A stretch of 64,000 nt of DNA from Heyndrickxia acidicola (GCF_001636425.1 NZ_KV440953.1:446847-510846), one strand, 5' to 3'. Numbered from the stretch's first letter, positions 1 through 8,294 are shown. Notes: generated by a model not told the origin, from the sequence alone. Numbers and translations: made by a program.

Positions 1-24
1 AAGCTTTATTTACAGGAGAGATTT

Positions 25-1008
25 ATGTTCAGAATTGGATACCGAACGTTAAAAACATCGCTGGGAACACCTATTGCGATTTTTATTTCAGAGCTTTTCC
101 ATCTTCAAAATTTCCTCTCAGCAGGAATTCTTACAATACTTTGTATACAGAATACGAAAAAGAAATCTATTCATGCTGCATGGACGCGCTTTGTAGCTTG
201 TATTACAGCTATGATATTCTCCACTGTGTTCTTTGAAATATTGGGTTATAACCCCATTGCCATTGGGATAGAGCTTCTTCTATTTATACCGACAACAGTC
301 CTGTTAAAAGCAAAAGAGGGGGTTGTCTCAAGCAGTGTCATTATTTTGCATTTTTTTGCAAAAGGAAGCATTTCACTGCACTTTATCATCAATGAAATCT
401 CTATTGTGGTTATTGGGCTCAGTGTAGCACTAATTGTAAACTTGTATATGCCAAGTATTGAGGCTAAGCTAAAACAGTATCAGGAGAAAATTGAAGACGA
501 TTTTCGCAAGATTTTTGAGGAAATCATCTGTTACCTGCGAACCAACAGTATGTCGTGGGACGGCCGTGAAATAACAGAAACGGGCGATTTGCTTGAAAAG
601 GGCATTCAGCTAGCTTTTCGGGATGTAGAAAATCATTTAATGACAAATGAATCCTATTACTATACTTATTTTAAAATGCGGCAGCAGCAATTTGAAATTA
701 TTGAGCGTAATTTAAGGCTGATCACATCTATTTCACACATGGTGGAGCAGCGCCAAATGGTTGCTGACTTTATTGAAGAGCTAAAAGAGAATATAAAACC
801 CCGCAATACTGCTTTAAAGAGGCTTGAAAAATTGGAACAGCTGCAGGAATCCATTCAGGATATGGAGCTGCCAAAAACGCGGGAGGAATTTGAAGCGAGG
901 GCAGCTTTGTTTCAATTTCTGCGGGAAATGGAAGATTATCTAATTATTAAAAGCACCTTTAAGGAAAAACAAAAAAGGAATGAAATTCGCCTGGGGAAAG
1001 CAAACTAA
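25..1008 (+). CDS. yqjA: YqjA-like aromatic acid exporter family membrane protein
   Basis: A 327-residue membrane protein. The first ~150 residues form several hydrophobic segments (about 55-75, 80-100, 100-118, 120-145). A long charged, helical cytoplasmic half follows, rich in Glu, Lys and Arg and probably coiled-coil. This layout (ArAE-type membrane half plus soluble helical tail) and the length fit B. subtilis YqjA. The ATG follows an AGGAGAG ribosome site. It opens a run of genes in B. subtilis yqj order. Transport of aromatic acids is a family-name inference; no substrate evidence is visible. Confidence 0.85.
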   Translation: MFRIGYRTLKTSLGTPIAIFISELFHLQNFLSAGILTILCIQNTKKKSIHAAWTRFVACITAMIFSTVFFEILGYNPIAIGIELLLFIPTTVLLKAKEGVVSSSVIILHFFAKGSISLHFIINEISIVVIGLSVALIVNLYMPSIEAKLKQYQEKIEDDFRKIFEEIICYLRTNSMSWDGREITETGDLLEKGIQLAFRDVENHLMTNESYYYTYFKMRQQQFEIIERNLRLITSISHMVEQRQMVADFIEELKENIKPRNTALKRLEKLEQLQESIQDMELPKTREEFEARAALFQFLREMEDYLIIKSTFKEKQKRNEIRLGKAN

Positions 1009-1035
1009 ACAAAAATTGTTTTTCAGGTGATCATA

Positions 1036-1542
1036 ATGAAACTATTTTTAGCCATCCTTTTTTTGATTGGATCACCAACCTGGCCATTAGGTGACAGGGC
1101 CCTGCTGGGAGATCCGTATATCATTGTCAATAAAAAAACAAATGAGCTTGCCTGGATTCGCGATGGGAAAATCGCTGTTCAAACGAGAATTGCGACAGGG
1201 AGAACAGACGACCTGACGCCTGAAGGATTTTTCACGATTATCGTGAAAGCGAAGAACCCTTATTTCCGAAAGGAGAATATTCCAGGCGGAGATCCCAGAA
1301 ACCCTCTTGGTTCAAGGTGGATTGGTTTTGATGCACGCGGCACGGATGGGAGAATTTATGGTCTTCATGGTACGAATAAGCCTTGGTCTATTGGTAAGTA
1401 TATTTCAAATGGCTGTATTCGGCTCCCCAAAAAAGAACTGGAAACCATTTATGATGAAGTTCCCCTTGGGACTAAGATTTTCATTACCCGTTCATCCAAA
1501 ACATTGGAGCAGCTAGGAAAGGAACTAGGAGTTATTAAATGA
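1036..1542 (+). CDS. L,D-transpeptidase (YkuD domain)
   Basis: Predicted peptidoglycan L,D-transpeptidase of 168 residues with an N-terminal hydrophobic leader (residues 1-15) and a YkuD catalytic domain. The catalytic pattern is clear: His111 in YGLHGT and Cys127 in SNGCIRL. Such enzymes make 3-3 cross-links or attach proteins to the wall outside the membrane. I chose the ATG at 1036 over the GTG at 1027 because AGGTGA lies 5 bases before the ATG and overlaps the GTG. It lies 27 bases after the YqjA-like gene and is followed at once by a strong terminator, so the two probably share a transcript. Its position matches yqjB. Confidence 0.88.
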   Translation: MKLFLAILFLIGSPTWPLGDRALLGDPYIIVNKKTNELAWIRDGKIAVQTRIATGRTDDLTPEGFFTIIVKAKNPYFRKENIPGGDPRNPLGSRWIGFDARGTDGRIYGLHGTNKPWSIGKYISNGCIRLPKKELETIYDEVPLGTKIFITRSSKTLEQLGKELGVIK

Positions 1543-1544
1543 AC

Positions 1545-1573
1545 AAAACCCCCGTATGTACGGGGGTTTTTCA
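1545..1573 (+). terminator. Factor-independent terminator after L,D-transpeptidase
   Basis: AAAACCCCCGT and ACGGGGGTTTT form a perfect 11-bp stem with a 4-base loop followed by T residues, 3 bases after the stop codon. Confidence 0.95.
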
Positions 1574-1610
1574 TGTTTCAGTATTTATTTGTCCTAGGGG
1601 GTTTCAGCCT

Positions 1611-1703
1611 TTATAGCCACATGGCAATGCCTGATAATATGGTTGTGGCAAGCATAGCAAAAAGCATAATAAATACCACTATTCTTGTGGTTTTTTTAGA
1701 CAT
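1611..1703 (-). CDS. prli42: Prli42-like stressosome-associated micro-membrane protein
   Basis: A 30-codon gene on the minus strand. It reads MSKKTTR followed by one hydrophobic helix with the small-residue run GIAMWL at the end. An AAGGAG site lies 8 bases before the ATG. The basic SKKTTR head, single transmembrane helix and ~31-residue length match Prli42, the peptide that anchors the stressosome in Listeria and is conserved in Bacillales. I recall the same peptide annotated beside this locus in other Bacillus genomes. It is convergent with the L,D-transpeptidase gene. The identity rests on recall of a very short sequence, so it is likely but not certain. Confidence 0.7.
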   Translation of the reverse strand: MSKKTTRIVVFIMLFAMLATTILSGIAMWL

Positions 1704-2004
1704 AGAGACCACTCCTTGTCCATTTTATTCTTTCTATATATTGTATCGGGAATGCGTTTTTCTAACAAGTGATGATTTTGTGAAGGAAATGGATTTCTTT
1801 GTCTAAAAAGAAGGATTTCTGTCCTTCTATAGAGAATACATATATGTTTTATCTATCGGCTTTATTCTGCTTAAGGTTGATTTGGCGCAATAGTGATGGA
1901 AGCAGATACCAGGGCTTTATTACCGTCTGTCTAAAGCTGCAATCAACGGGATGAATAAATAGAGCCTTCTTTTGTCAGCAAGTACACTCCAAGGGGGACG
2001 CGGG
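1704..2004. other. Intergenic stretch, no gene seen
   Basis: About 300 bases between the Prli42-like peptide and the epimerase. I see no convincing ORF. It should contain the promoters for both flanking genes, but no strong sigma-A hexamer pair stands out. Confidence 0.5.
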
Positions 2005-2415
2005 ATGAAAAAAGTGGATCATATTGGTGTAGCAGTTCAATCCATCCAGGAAGTATTGCCTTTTTATACAGAAGTACTGGGTTTTTCATGTATAGGGCTC
2101 GAAGAAGTTGCTTCTGAGAAGGTTAGGGTTGCTTTTATTGATGCAGGAAATGTGAAAATTGAATTGCTTGAGCCTTTATCTGAAGAAAGCGCTGTCGCGG
2201 GCTTTTTGGCTAAAAGGGGACAAGGAATCCACCATATTGCACTTGCAGTGGAGTCCATTGAGGAAAGAATTGAGGAATTAAAGACAAAGGGCATTAAAAT
2301 GCTTCAGGATAAACCAAAAACGGGTGCAGGCGGAGCATTAGTTGCTTTTATGCATCCCGTATCAGGCCATCGAGTCCTGTATGAGCTTTGTGAGAAACAA
2401 AACAAAAGCCACTGA
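2005..2415 (+). CDS. mce: Methylmalonyl-CoA epimerase (VOC family)
   Basis: Predicted to interconvert (R)- and (S)-methylmalonyl-CoA in propionate and branched-chain degradation. The 136-residue protein has the two beta-alpha-beta-beta-beta modules of glyoxalase/VOC proteins. Likely metal ligands are His6 (DHIGVAV), His76/His77 (GIHHIAL) and Glu127. The ATG at 2005 follows AAGGGGG; an in-frame upstream TTG at 1972 lacks a ribosome site. The acyl-CoA carboxyltransferase gene lies 150 bases downstream, the same pairing as yqjC-yqjD of B. subtilis. No methylmalonyl-CoA mutase is present in the window, so the pathway must be completed elsewhere. Confidence 0.9.
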   Translation: MKKVDHIGVAVQSIQEVLPFYTEVLGFSCIGLEEVASEKVRVAFIDAGNVKIELLEPLSEESAVAGFLAKRGQGIHHIALAVESIEERIEELKTKGIKMLQDKPKTGAGGALVAFMHPVSGHRVLYELCEKQNKSH

Positions 2416-2438
2416 ATGGAAAAAGATACTTAATTTAA

Positions 2439-2470
2439 AGGCTCTGTTAAATTTCTATGTTGATAGCGGC
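2439..2470. repeat. Fragment of nested-palindrome repeat (end sequence only)
   Basis: GGCTCTGTTAAATTTCTATG resembles the conserved end (GGCTTTGTTAAAATTCTATA) of the MITE-like family described at 21200-21322. Only the terminus is recognisable. Confidence 0.45.
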
Positions 2471-2563
2471 TTTTTGCACATAATCTTTCAGTTTATCTGA
2501 AAGGCGGATGAAAAGGCCGTTCCACTCCTTTAACAAAGTCAATTTAAAAAGCAGGTGATGGAA

Positions 2564-4114
2564 ATGACGGACATTTATGAAAAACTAAATGAGCTTTATG
2601 ATAAACGGCGTGAAGTAGAGCTTGGCGGCGGCGATGAAAAAATTGAAAAACAGCATGAAAAGGGGAAGCTTACTGCGCGTGAACGCATTGAATTACTTGT
2701 CGATCCAGGTTCATTCATTGAATTAAACCCTTTTTTGGAGCATAGGAGCCACGATTTTGGCCTTGATCAGGTCAAAGGACCGGGTGATGGTGTTGTAACA
2801 GGCTATGCTAAGGTCTATGGACGCCCTATTTATTTGTTTTCGCAGGATTTTACCGTTTTTGGCGGAGCGCTTGGTGAAATGCATGCCCAAAAAATTGCCA
2901 ATGTGATGGATCTTGCAGCAAAGAATGGTGCACCCTTTATTGGTCTAAACGATTCAGGAGGAGCGCGCATCCAAGAAGGTGTTGTTTCTCTGGACGGATA
3001 CGGGCAGATTTTTTACCGAAATTCGATTTATTCAGGAGTTATTCCTCAAATCTCCGTCATCTTGGGACCATGCGCAGGGGGAGCAGTGTACTCACCTGCT
3101 ATTACGGATTTTGTGTTCATGGTGGACAAAACCAGCCAAATGTTTATTACAGGACCAAAGGTGATTGAGACCGTAACAGGTGAGAAGATTTCGTCTGAAG
3201 ACCTCGGCGGCTCACGGGTCCATAACACGATAAGCGGAAATGCCCATTTTCGTGAAGAAACCGAAGAAGAAGTACTGAAAAAGGTTCGCAGGCTTTTAGG
3301 ATATCTGCCGCAAAACAATAAGGAAAAGCCTCTTATAGAGAAGTTTCCTGGGGAAGATGATTACCGGGCAAATTTAACAGATGTCATCCCATTTGATGCG
3401 ATTCGGCCATATGATGTCCGAAAAGTTATTGAACAGGTGGTGGACGAGCAATCATTTATGGAAATCCAGGAGGAGTTTGCAAGGAATGTGGTCATTGGAT
3501 TGGCCAGAATCCGCGGTGAAGTCGTTGGTCTTGTCTGCAATCAGCCTAAGGTGATGGCGGGAGGGCTTGACATCGATTCGTCAGACAAGGCATCTCGGTT
3601 TATCCGTTTCTGTGATTCTTTTAATATCCCAATCATAACCTTTGAGGATGTTACAGGATTTTTCCCAGGCATCAAGCAGGAGCACGGAGGCATTATCCGC
3701 CATGGAGCTAAAATTCTATATGCATACTCTGAAGCTACCGTTCCTAAAATTACTGTGATTCTGAGAAAAGCATTTGGAGGGGCATATGTGGCGCTGAACA
3801 GCAAGTCCATCGGGGCTGACCTGGTCTTTGCATGGCCAAATGCAGAAATTGCCGTTATGGGTCCTGAAGGTGCAGCCAATATTATCTTTGCCAAAGAAAT
3901 TCAAAAAAGTGAGGATCCGGAAACCACAAGGGCACAAAAAATTGAAGAATACAGGGAAAAATTCGCCAACCCGTATGTTGCAGCAGCACGCGGCATGGTA
4001 GATGACATCATTGATCCTAGGGATACAAGGATTAAACTCATCCAGGCTTTGGAAATGCTTCGCAATAAACAGGAAGAGCGCCCATGGAAAAAGCATGGGA
4101 ATATCCCGTTGTAA
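2564..4114 (+). CDS. yqjD: Acyl-CoA carboxylase carboxyltransferase (beta) subunit
   Basis: A 516-residue carboxyltransferase of the propionyl-CoA carboxylase/methylmalonyl decarboxylase family. It moves CO2 from carboxybiotin to an acyl-CoA. Two crotonase-like halves are visible, with acyl-CoA/biotin oxyanion glycines in GDGVVTGYAKV, NDSGGARIQEG and, in the second half, GFFPGIKQEHGGIIRHGAK and FGGAYVALNSK. The length fits the family (~510-520). I placed the start at ATG 2564 because AGGTGA sits 5 bases before it; in-frame GTG 2555 and ATG 2558 have no ribosome site. No biotin carboxylase or biotin carrier gene is adjacent, so the partner subunits must be encoded elsewhere. A role with the preceding epimerase in propionyl/methylmalonyl-CoA turnover is inferred from context. 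Confidence 0.92.
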   Translation: MTDIYEKLNELYDKRREVELGGGDEKIEKQHEKGKLTARERIELLVDPGSFIELNPFLEHRSHDFGLDQVKGPGDGVVTGYAKVYGRPIYLFSQDFTVFGGALGEMHAQKIANVMDLAAKNGAPFIGLNDSGGARIQEGVVSLDGYGQIFYRNSIYSGVIPQISVILGPCAGGAVYSPAITDFVFMVDKTSQMFITGPKVIETVTGEKISSEDLGGSRVHNTISGNAHFREETEEEVLKKVRRLLGYLPQNNKEKPLIEKFPGEDDYRANLTDVIPFDAIRPYDVRKVIEQVVDEQSFMEIQEEFARNVVIGLARIRGEVVGLVCNQPKVMAGGLDIDSSDKASRFIRFCDSFNIPIITFEDVTGFFPGIKQEHGGIIRHGAKILYAYSEATVPKITVILRKAFGGAYVALNSKSIGADLVFAWPNAEIAVMGPEGAANIIFAKEIQKSEDPETTRAQKIEEYREKFANPYVAAARGMVDDIIDPRDTRIKLIQALEMLRNKQEERPWKKHGNIPL

Positions 4115-4241
4115 TATGGTTTGCAGAATTTAACCACATATAAATAGCTCGAAAAACCGCCATCAAATACGAATATTTGTCCATTGAAAAAATTAGCAGT
4201 ATACTAGTATGGTTAATACATACAATCTGGAGGTCCTATAG

Positions 4242-5363
4242 ATGGTTAACCAAGAACGATTACTTAATGAATTTTTAGAACTTGTTCAAATTGATTCCGA
4301 AACAGGAAATGAAGGAGAAATTTCAAAAGTACTGAAGAAAAAATTTGAGGACCTGGGCGTCGAGGTTTATGAGGACGATACAACTGCTCAAACCGGACAT
4401 GGTGCCGGCAACCTGATCTGTACCCTAAAAGGAACAAAAGAAGAGGCGGATGTCATTTATTTTACGTCCCACATGGATACAGTTGTACCTGGCAAAGGGG
4501 TAAAGCCATCTGTTAAAGACGGCTACGTTGTAACAGATGGAACAACAATCCTGGGTGCCGATGATAAAGCAGGCCTTGCGGCAATGTTTGAATCCCTTCG
4601 TGTACTGAAAGAAGAAAACATCGAGCATGGAACCATCCAGTTCATTATTACAGTAGGGGAAGAGTCAGGTCTGGTCGGCGCAAAAGCACTTGATCCTTCT
4701 CTTGTAAAAGCAAAATACGGTTTTGCCCTTGATAGTGACGGAAAGGTTGGAACTATTGTAGTTGCGGCTCCTACTCAAGCAAAAGTTAAAGCTGCTATTT
4801 ATGGGAAAACAGCACATGCAGGCGTAGCTCCTGAAAAAGGTGTTTCTGCTATTACCATTGCTTCCAAAGCTATCGCTAAAATGCCGCTTGGCCGTATCGA
4901 TTCTGAGACAACTGCCAATATTGGCCGTTTTGAAGGCGGGAAGGCAACGAATATTGTGGCAGACCGTGCAGATATCCTGGCAGAAGCACGTTCGCTTGTC
5001 CCTGAAAAAATGGAAGCACAGGTAGAAAAAATGAAAAAAGCATTCCATGAAGCAGCAGATGAAATGGGCGGCAAAGTGGAAGTGGATGTGCAAGTAATGT
5101 ATCCAGGCTTTAAATTTGCAGATGGTGACCAGGTAGTGGAAATCGCTAAAAAAGCTGCGGCTAAGATTGGCCGAGAAAGCAAGCTGGAACAAAGCGGAGG
5201 CGGAAGTGATGCTAACGTGATTGCCGGATTCAACATCCCGACTGTCAATCTGGCTGTCGGCTATGAAGAAATTCATACAACGAACGAGCGTATGCCGGTT
5301 GAAGAGCTTGTAAAGCTTTCAGAAATGGTTGTAGCCATCATTAAGGAAGTTGCAGAACAATAA
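4242..5363 (+). CDS. yqjE: M20-family zinc peptidase (tripeptidase-like, YqjE)
   Basis: A 373-residue cytosolic metallopeptidase of the PepT/M20 group, probably removing residues from small peptides. Zinc and catalytic residues are seen in order: His77 and Asp79 in SHMDTVVPG, the bridging Asp in LGADDKAGLAA (about 107), the general base Glu-Glu at about 140-141 in VGEESGLVGA, and a late His in EEIHTTNERMP. A dimerisation insert lies between about 180 and 290. GGAGGT precedes the ATG. It has its own terminator and looks monocistronic. Length and position match YqjE of B. subtilis. Confidence 0.9.
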   Translation: MVNQERLLNEFLELVQIDSETGNEGEISKVLKKKFEDLGVEVYEDDTTAQTGHGAGNLICTLKGTKEEADVIYFTSHMDTVVPGKGVKPSVKDGYVVTDGTTILGADDKAGLAAMFESLRVLKEENIEHGTIQFIITVGEESGLVGAKALDPSLVKAKYGFALDSDGKVGTIVVAAPTQAKVKAAIYGKTAHAGVAPEKGVSAITIASKAIAKMPLGRIDSETTANIGRFEGGKATNIVADRADILAEARSLVPEKMEAQVEKMKKAFHEAADEMGGKVEVDVQVMYPGFKFADGDQVVEIAKKAAAKIGRESKLEQSGGGSDANVIAGFNIPTVNLAVGYEEIHTTNERMPVEELVKLSEMVVAIIKEVAEQ

Positions 5364-5371
5364 GTATTTAC

Positions 5372-5400
5372 AAACAGACCGTTTAGGCGGTCTGTTTCCT
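5372..5400 (+). terminator. Terminator after M20 peptidase
   Basis: AAACAGACCG and CGGTCTGTTT make a perfect 10-bp stem with a 6-base loop, starting 8 bases after the peptidase stop codon. The tail is a short T run. Confidence 0.85.
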
Positions 5401-5433
5401 TATTCAAAAGGAAAGAATGAAGGAGGAAAGTGT

Positions 5434-5916
5434 GTGGAGGGTTTAAGCAAAGCACTTGTTTTTACAGCGGGGAATGAAGAATATGGCATCCCTATCCCGA
5501 ATGTGATTTCTATAGAAAAATTTGAAAATATTACTCCCATTCCGCAGCTTCCTGGTTTTGTGAAGGGCGTTGCAAAGGTGAGGGATGAGTTGATACCGGC
5601 TATTGACTTTGAAAATGTGCTGTATGGCCATCAATTGGATATCGGGGGTTCTTCCCGAATAATTGTATTGGATATCCAATCCTTCGTTTATGGCCTACTT
5701 GTAAAGGATGCAAAGGAGATTATTGACATTTCCGAACATCAGCTTAAGCAGATCGGATTGATTGCCTATCAGAAAACAAGCTACTTATCAGGCATTGCCA
5801 ATTTAGACAGCCGTCTTATCACCATGGTGGATACAGAAAAATTCATAGAAGCTTTGGATGGAATTAAGGAAATCAAACATTACATGAGCGAATATCGGGC
5901 AGAACAAGAAGTATAA
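5434..5916 (+). CDS. Stand-alone CheW-domain chemotaxis coupling protein
   Basis: A single CheW-like domain of 160 residues. It carries typical elements such as ALVFTAGNEEYGIPI, a central GVAKVRDELIPAIDF (the CheW G-x-x-x-x-R-x-x-x-x-P-x-x-D pattern) and SYLSGIANLDSRLITMVD. CheW domains couple receptors to the CheA kinase at the membrane. Unlike CheV it has no receiver domain. I start it at the GTG at 5434, behind GAAGGAGG; an in-frame extension to 5350 would run back through the preceding terminator hairpin. No other chemotaxis gene is in the window, so its partner receptor or kinase is unknown. Confidence 0.85.
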   Translation: MEGLSKALVFTAGNEEYGIPIPNVISIEKFENITPIPQLPGFVKGVAKVRDELIPAIDFENVLYGHQLDIGGSSRIIVLDIQSFVYGLLVKDAKEIIDISEHQLKQIGLIAYQKTSYLSGIANLDSRLITMVDTEKFIEALDGIKEIKHYMSEYRAEQEV

Positions 5917-5924
5917 TTGCGAAG

Positions 5925-5955
5925 AAAAATGCATGTAGGGATACATGCATTTTTG
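5925..5955 (+). terminator. Terminator after CheW-domain gene
   Basis: AAAAATGCATGTA pairs perfectly with TACATGCATTTTT (13 bp, 4-base loop) and ends in T5. Confidence 0.92.
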
Positions 5956-6300
5956 ATTACTTTTACACGGTAGTTCATTAAAGGGGTCTGACCCCTTTAG
6001 TCGAGTAAAGTAAATAGGGTGGTGTGTTGTGTGTGTGCATAGGTATTTGTGCCTGATTCGCCCAAAAAGTGTTGTTTTTCGCCCGTAAACCCAATATTTT
6101 CGCCCGTAAAATCATTTTCCAAGTGCAAAATGAAGGCTATATGTGAATATCAGATGGTCATAGTGCATGAAATCAATGATTAGTTATCTCCATCCCCATT
6201 TTTTGAAGTGCCTCTTAAAAAGAATCGACCCAAACGTTTGTTTCTAAAATATTTTCCTTTTTTTCTATCCCTGATATAATAAAGAGAGATTATACAGGAA
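5956..6300. other. Intergenic stretch with short repeats and a polY1 promoter
   Basis: This gap holds a palindrome AAAGGGGTC-TGA-CCCCTTT near 5979-6000 and three nearby copies of TCGCCC (two as TCGCCCGTAAA) at 6057-6112. Just before polY1 is an extended -10 element TGATATAAT at 6272-6280. No gene is visible. The GTCTGACCCC and CGCCCGTAAA strings look like intergenic repeats common in Bacillaceae, recalled from memory. Confidence 0.6.
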
Positions 6301-7530
6301 GTGAGAACCTTGAAAGAATACTATCCCAAAAATGGGCGGGTCATTTTGCATGTTGATATGAACAGTTTTTTTGCTTCTGTCGAAATGGCATATGATCCAT
6401 CGTTAAAAGGGAAGCCGCTTGCCATTGCCGGCAACCCGGAGGAACGAAAAGGGATTATTGTGACATGTAGCTATGAGGCCAGGAAATTCGGCATAAAAAC
6501 TACCATGCCTCTTTGGGAAGCTAAGAAGCTTTGCCCACAGCTGATTATACGGACGCCAACATTTGAGAGGTACCGTAATGCATCGCATGCATTGTTTGAA
6601 GTCCTGCGTGAATTTACTACATTAGTGGAGCCTGTATCCATTGATGAAGGCTATGTAGACATCACAGATTGCTTTGAGCTGGGTACGCCTATAGAGATTG
6701 CAAAAACGATTCAGGAGCAGCTGCTTTCAGAACTCGATCTTCCTTCAAGCATTGGGATTGCGCCTAACAAATTTCTTGCAAAAATGGCATCGGACATGAA
6801 GAAACCGATGGGGATTACAATCCTGAGAAAAAGGGACATTCAAGAGGTCCTCTGGCCGCTCCCGCTTATCGAAATGCATGGTGTGGGGAAAAAAACAGCT
6901 GAAAAACTTGAATTGGCTGGTATTAAAACCATTCGTGATCTGGCAGAAGTCCATGATATTCAGATTCGAAAGCTTTTGGGAATTAGGGGAGCATTTTTAA
7001 AGGAACGGGCAAGAGGCATTGATAATCGTCATGTTGATCCTGATTCTGCCAGTGAGTTTAAAAGTGTTGGCAGCTCCCGCACCTTGCCCAGAGATATGAC
7101 CAATCAAGCAGAACTCCTGCAGCAGCTTGAAAAATTGTCTGAAGAAACTTTTCAGCGCTTAAAAAGGAAAGGCTACTTAACTGCGAATGTTTCGGTTGCC
7201 ATTCGATACAAAGACAGAAAGACAATTACAAGAAGCCGAAAATTAGAAAATCCGATTCAAAGCAAAGAGGCTATTTTTCAATCAGCAAGGGCTTTGTTTC
7301 TTAAGCATTGGAACGGGAATCCCGTCCGTCTGTTAGGTGTGACAGGACAGGATTTGGTTGAGAAACAGGATGCAGTGGAACAGCTTGATCTCTTTTCCTA
7401 CGAAGAAGCGGCCAAAAAAGAACCGCTCTACCGCGCTATAGATGATATTAGGCAAAGGTTTGGCGTAAAAGCCCTTCAAAATGGTGTAACAGAAAGACAG
7501 AAACCTTCATCTGAAAAGCCTTTTAAGTAG
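6301..7530 (+). CDS. dinB: DNA polymerase IV (Y-family, PolY1/YqjH)
   Basis: Error-prone translesion polymerase, about 409 residues. The palm-domain metal ligands are seen: Asp19 in HVDMNSFFASVE and Asp115-Glu116 in SIDEGYVDI. The fingers region GIAPNKFLAKMASDMKKP, the helix-hairpin-helix GVGKKTAEKLELAGI and the little-finger domain follow. A beta-clamp motif QLDLF lies near the C terminus, showing recruitment by the sliding clamp. The start is uncertain: GTG 6301 has poor spacing to AGGA, while TTG 6310 would use GGAAGTGAG. Its last bases overlap by 8 the convergent YueI-family gene. No clear LexA box is seen here, unlike polY2. Confidence 0.93.
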   Translation: MRTLKEYYPKNGRVILHVDMNSFFASVEMAYDPSLKGKPLAIAGNPEERKGIIVTCSYEARKFGIKTTMPLWEAKKLCPQLIIRTPTFERYRNASHALFEVLREFTTLVEPVSIDEGYVDITDCFELGTPIEIAKTIQEQLLSELDLPSSIGIAPNKFLAKMASDMKKPMGITILRKRDIQEVLWPLPLIEMHGVGKKTAEKLELAGIKTIRDLAEVHDIQIRKLLGIRGAFLKERARGIDNRHVDPDSASEFKSVGSSRTLPRDMTNQAELLQQLEKLSEETFQRLKRKGYLTANVSVAIRYKDRKTITRSRKLENPIQSKEAIFQSARALFLKHWNGNPVRLLGVTGQDLVEKQDAVEQLDLFSYEEAAKKEPLYRAIDDIRQRFGVKALQNGVTERQKPSSEKPFK

Positions 7531-7984
7531 TTTTTTTGGGTTTTTTTATCATTTTTTTTAAGGAGGAGAGCACTCCTCCTTTTTTGATGGGTGCCGTGCT
7601 GGCTGCCTGATTTTTTTTCGTAAGGTATATCTCCTCCTGATCGATGGCATAGTTGTATGCAAGCACCAGGCCTATATTGGTATCGCCTGTATGCTTGGAA
7701 ACAATGGAGAAGGGGATACTGTGTTTTTTTGCTATGGCAATATATTTTGATAAATAATTATAGTTTACATCTCCATTGAGATAGAGGGTTGCCTGTTTAT
7801 GTTTTTTCATATTTTCTTCAATTTCAGGATATGTTCCATTTTCGTAGATCTGGTTTTTTAAAAGGGCGATGACAATTCGTTCACGCAGAGTCCCTAAAAA
7901 TTTCTTGCGTTCTTCCGGCTTCGTTTCCTTTGTTCCATACATCCCTTTTTGCAGGTAATCTTCTATATCGGGCTTTTGAGCCAT
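7523..7984 (-). CDS. YueI family protein (DUF1694)
   Basis: A 153-residue soluble protein of unknown function matching the YueI family: PDIEDYLQKGMYG at the N terminus, FLGTLRERIVIALLKNQ at about 30-46, and a central GDVNYNYLSKYIAIAKK. The C terminus is strongly basic. The ATG at 7984 follows AAGGGGTGA; an in-frame GTG 9 bases upstream overlaps that site. The gene is convergent with polY1 and the 3' ends overlap. It is not at this place in B. subtilis, as far as I recall. Confidence 0.8.
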   Translation of the reverse strand: MAQKPDIEDYLQKGMYGTKETKPEERKKFLGTLRERIVIALLKNQIYENGTYPEIEENMKKHKQATLYLNGDVNYNYLSKYIAIAKKHSIPFSIVSKHTGDTNIGLVLAYNYAIDQEEIYLTKKNQAASTAPIKKGGVLSSLKKMIKKPKKTT

Positions 7985-8048
7985 GTTTTTCACCCCTTAA
8001 TCACTCTGTTACAACATAAGCGAAATACGTTGAATGTGTTCCAAATAA

Positions 8049-8195
8049 GAAAAGCGAAAGCGCCTTGCTCATCGGCGTACGGATTTCAGAGTCTCCGACT
8101 GAGATAAAGGAAACACAGCGAGGAACGAGCTGATGTAGACTTATCGCAGGGAGGAGACGGAGAAATACGCAAGCCGATAGGCGCTGTAGCTGGAC
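8049..8195 (+). repeat. Intergenic repeat family R1, copy 1
   Basis: About 147 bases beginning AAAGCGAAAGCGCCTTGCTC and ending GATAGGCGCTGTAGCTGGAC, with roughly inverted ends (AGCGCC near the left, GGCGCT near the right). A reverse-complement relative lies at 16105-16240 and diverged relatives at 39205-39530. It has no coding content. Confidence 0.8.
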
Positions 8196-8225
8196 ATCAT
8201 TGAATAATTCGTAGTAAACAACGTG

Positions 8226-8256
8226 AAAAGCTCATGCCGTTTTGGCACGAGCTTTC
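8226..8256 (-). terminator. Terminator downstream of zwf
   Basis: On the minus strand GAAAGCTCGTGCC and GGCATGAGCTTTTC form a long stem with one mismatch. It is about 40 bases after the zwf stop. The T-tract is weak. Confidence 0.6.
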
Positions 8257-8294
8257 GCATTTTACTTTAAAGGAAAACACATGTTTTAGCAAGC

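Noticed and set aside
1573-1806. 77-codon plus-strand frame after the L,D-transpeptidase terminator
   Set aside because: It begins within the terminator tail and is antisense to the better-supported Prli42-like gene.
4665-5276. 203-codon open frame antisense to the M20 peptidase gene
   Set aside because: Shadow of a well-supported gene; Phe/His/Cys-rich product with no recognisable domain.
5979-6112. CRISPR-like short repeats
   Set aside because: Repeat length and spacing are irregular and only two to three units exist; no cas genes are in the window.
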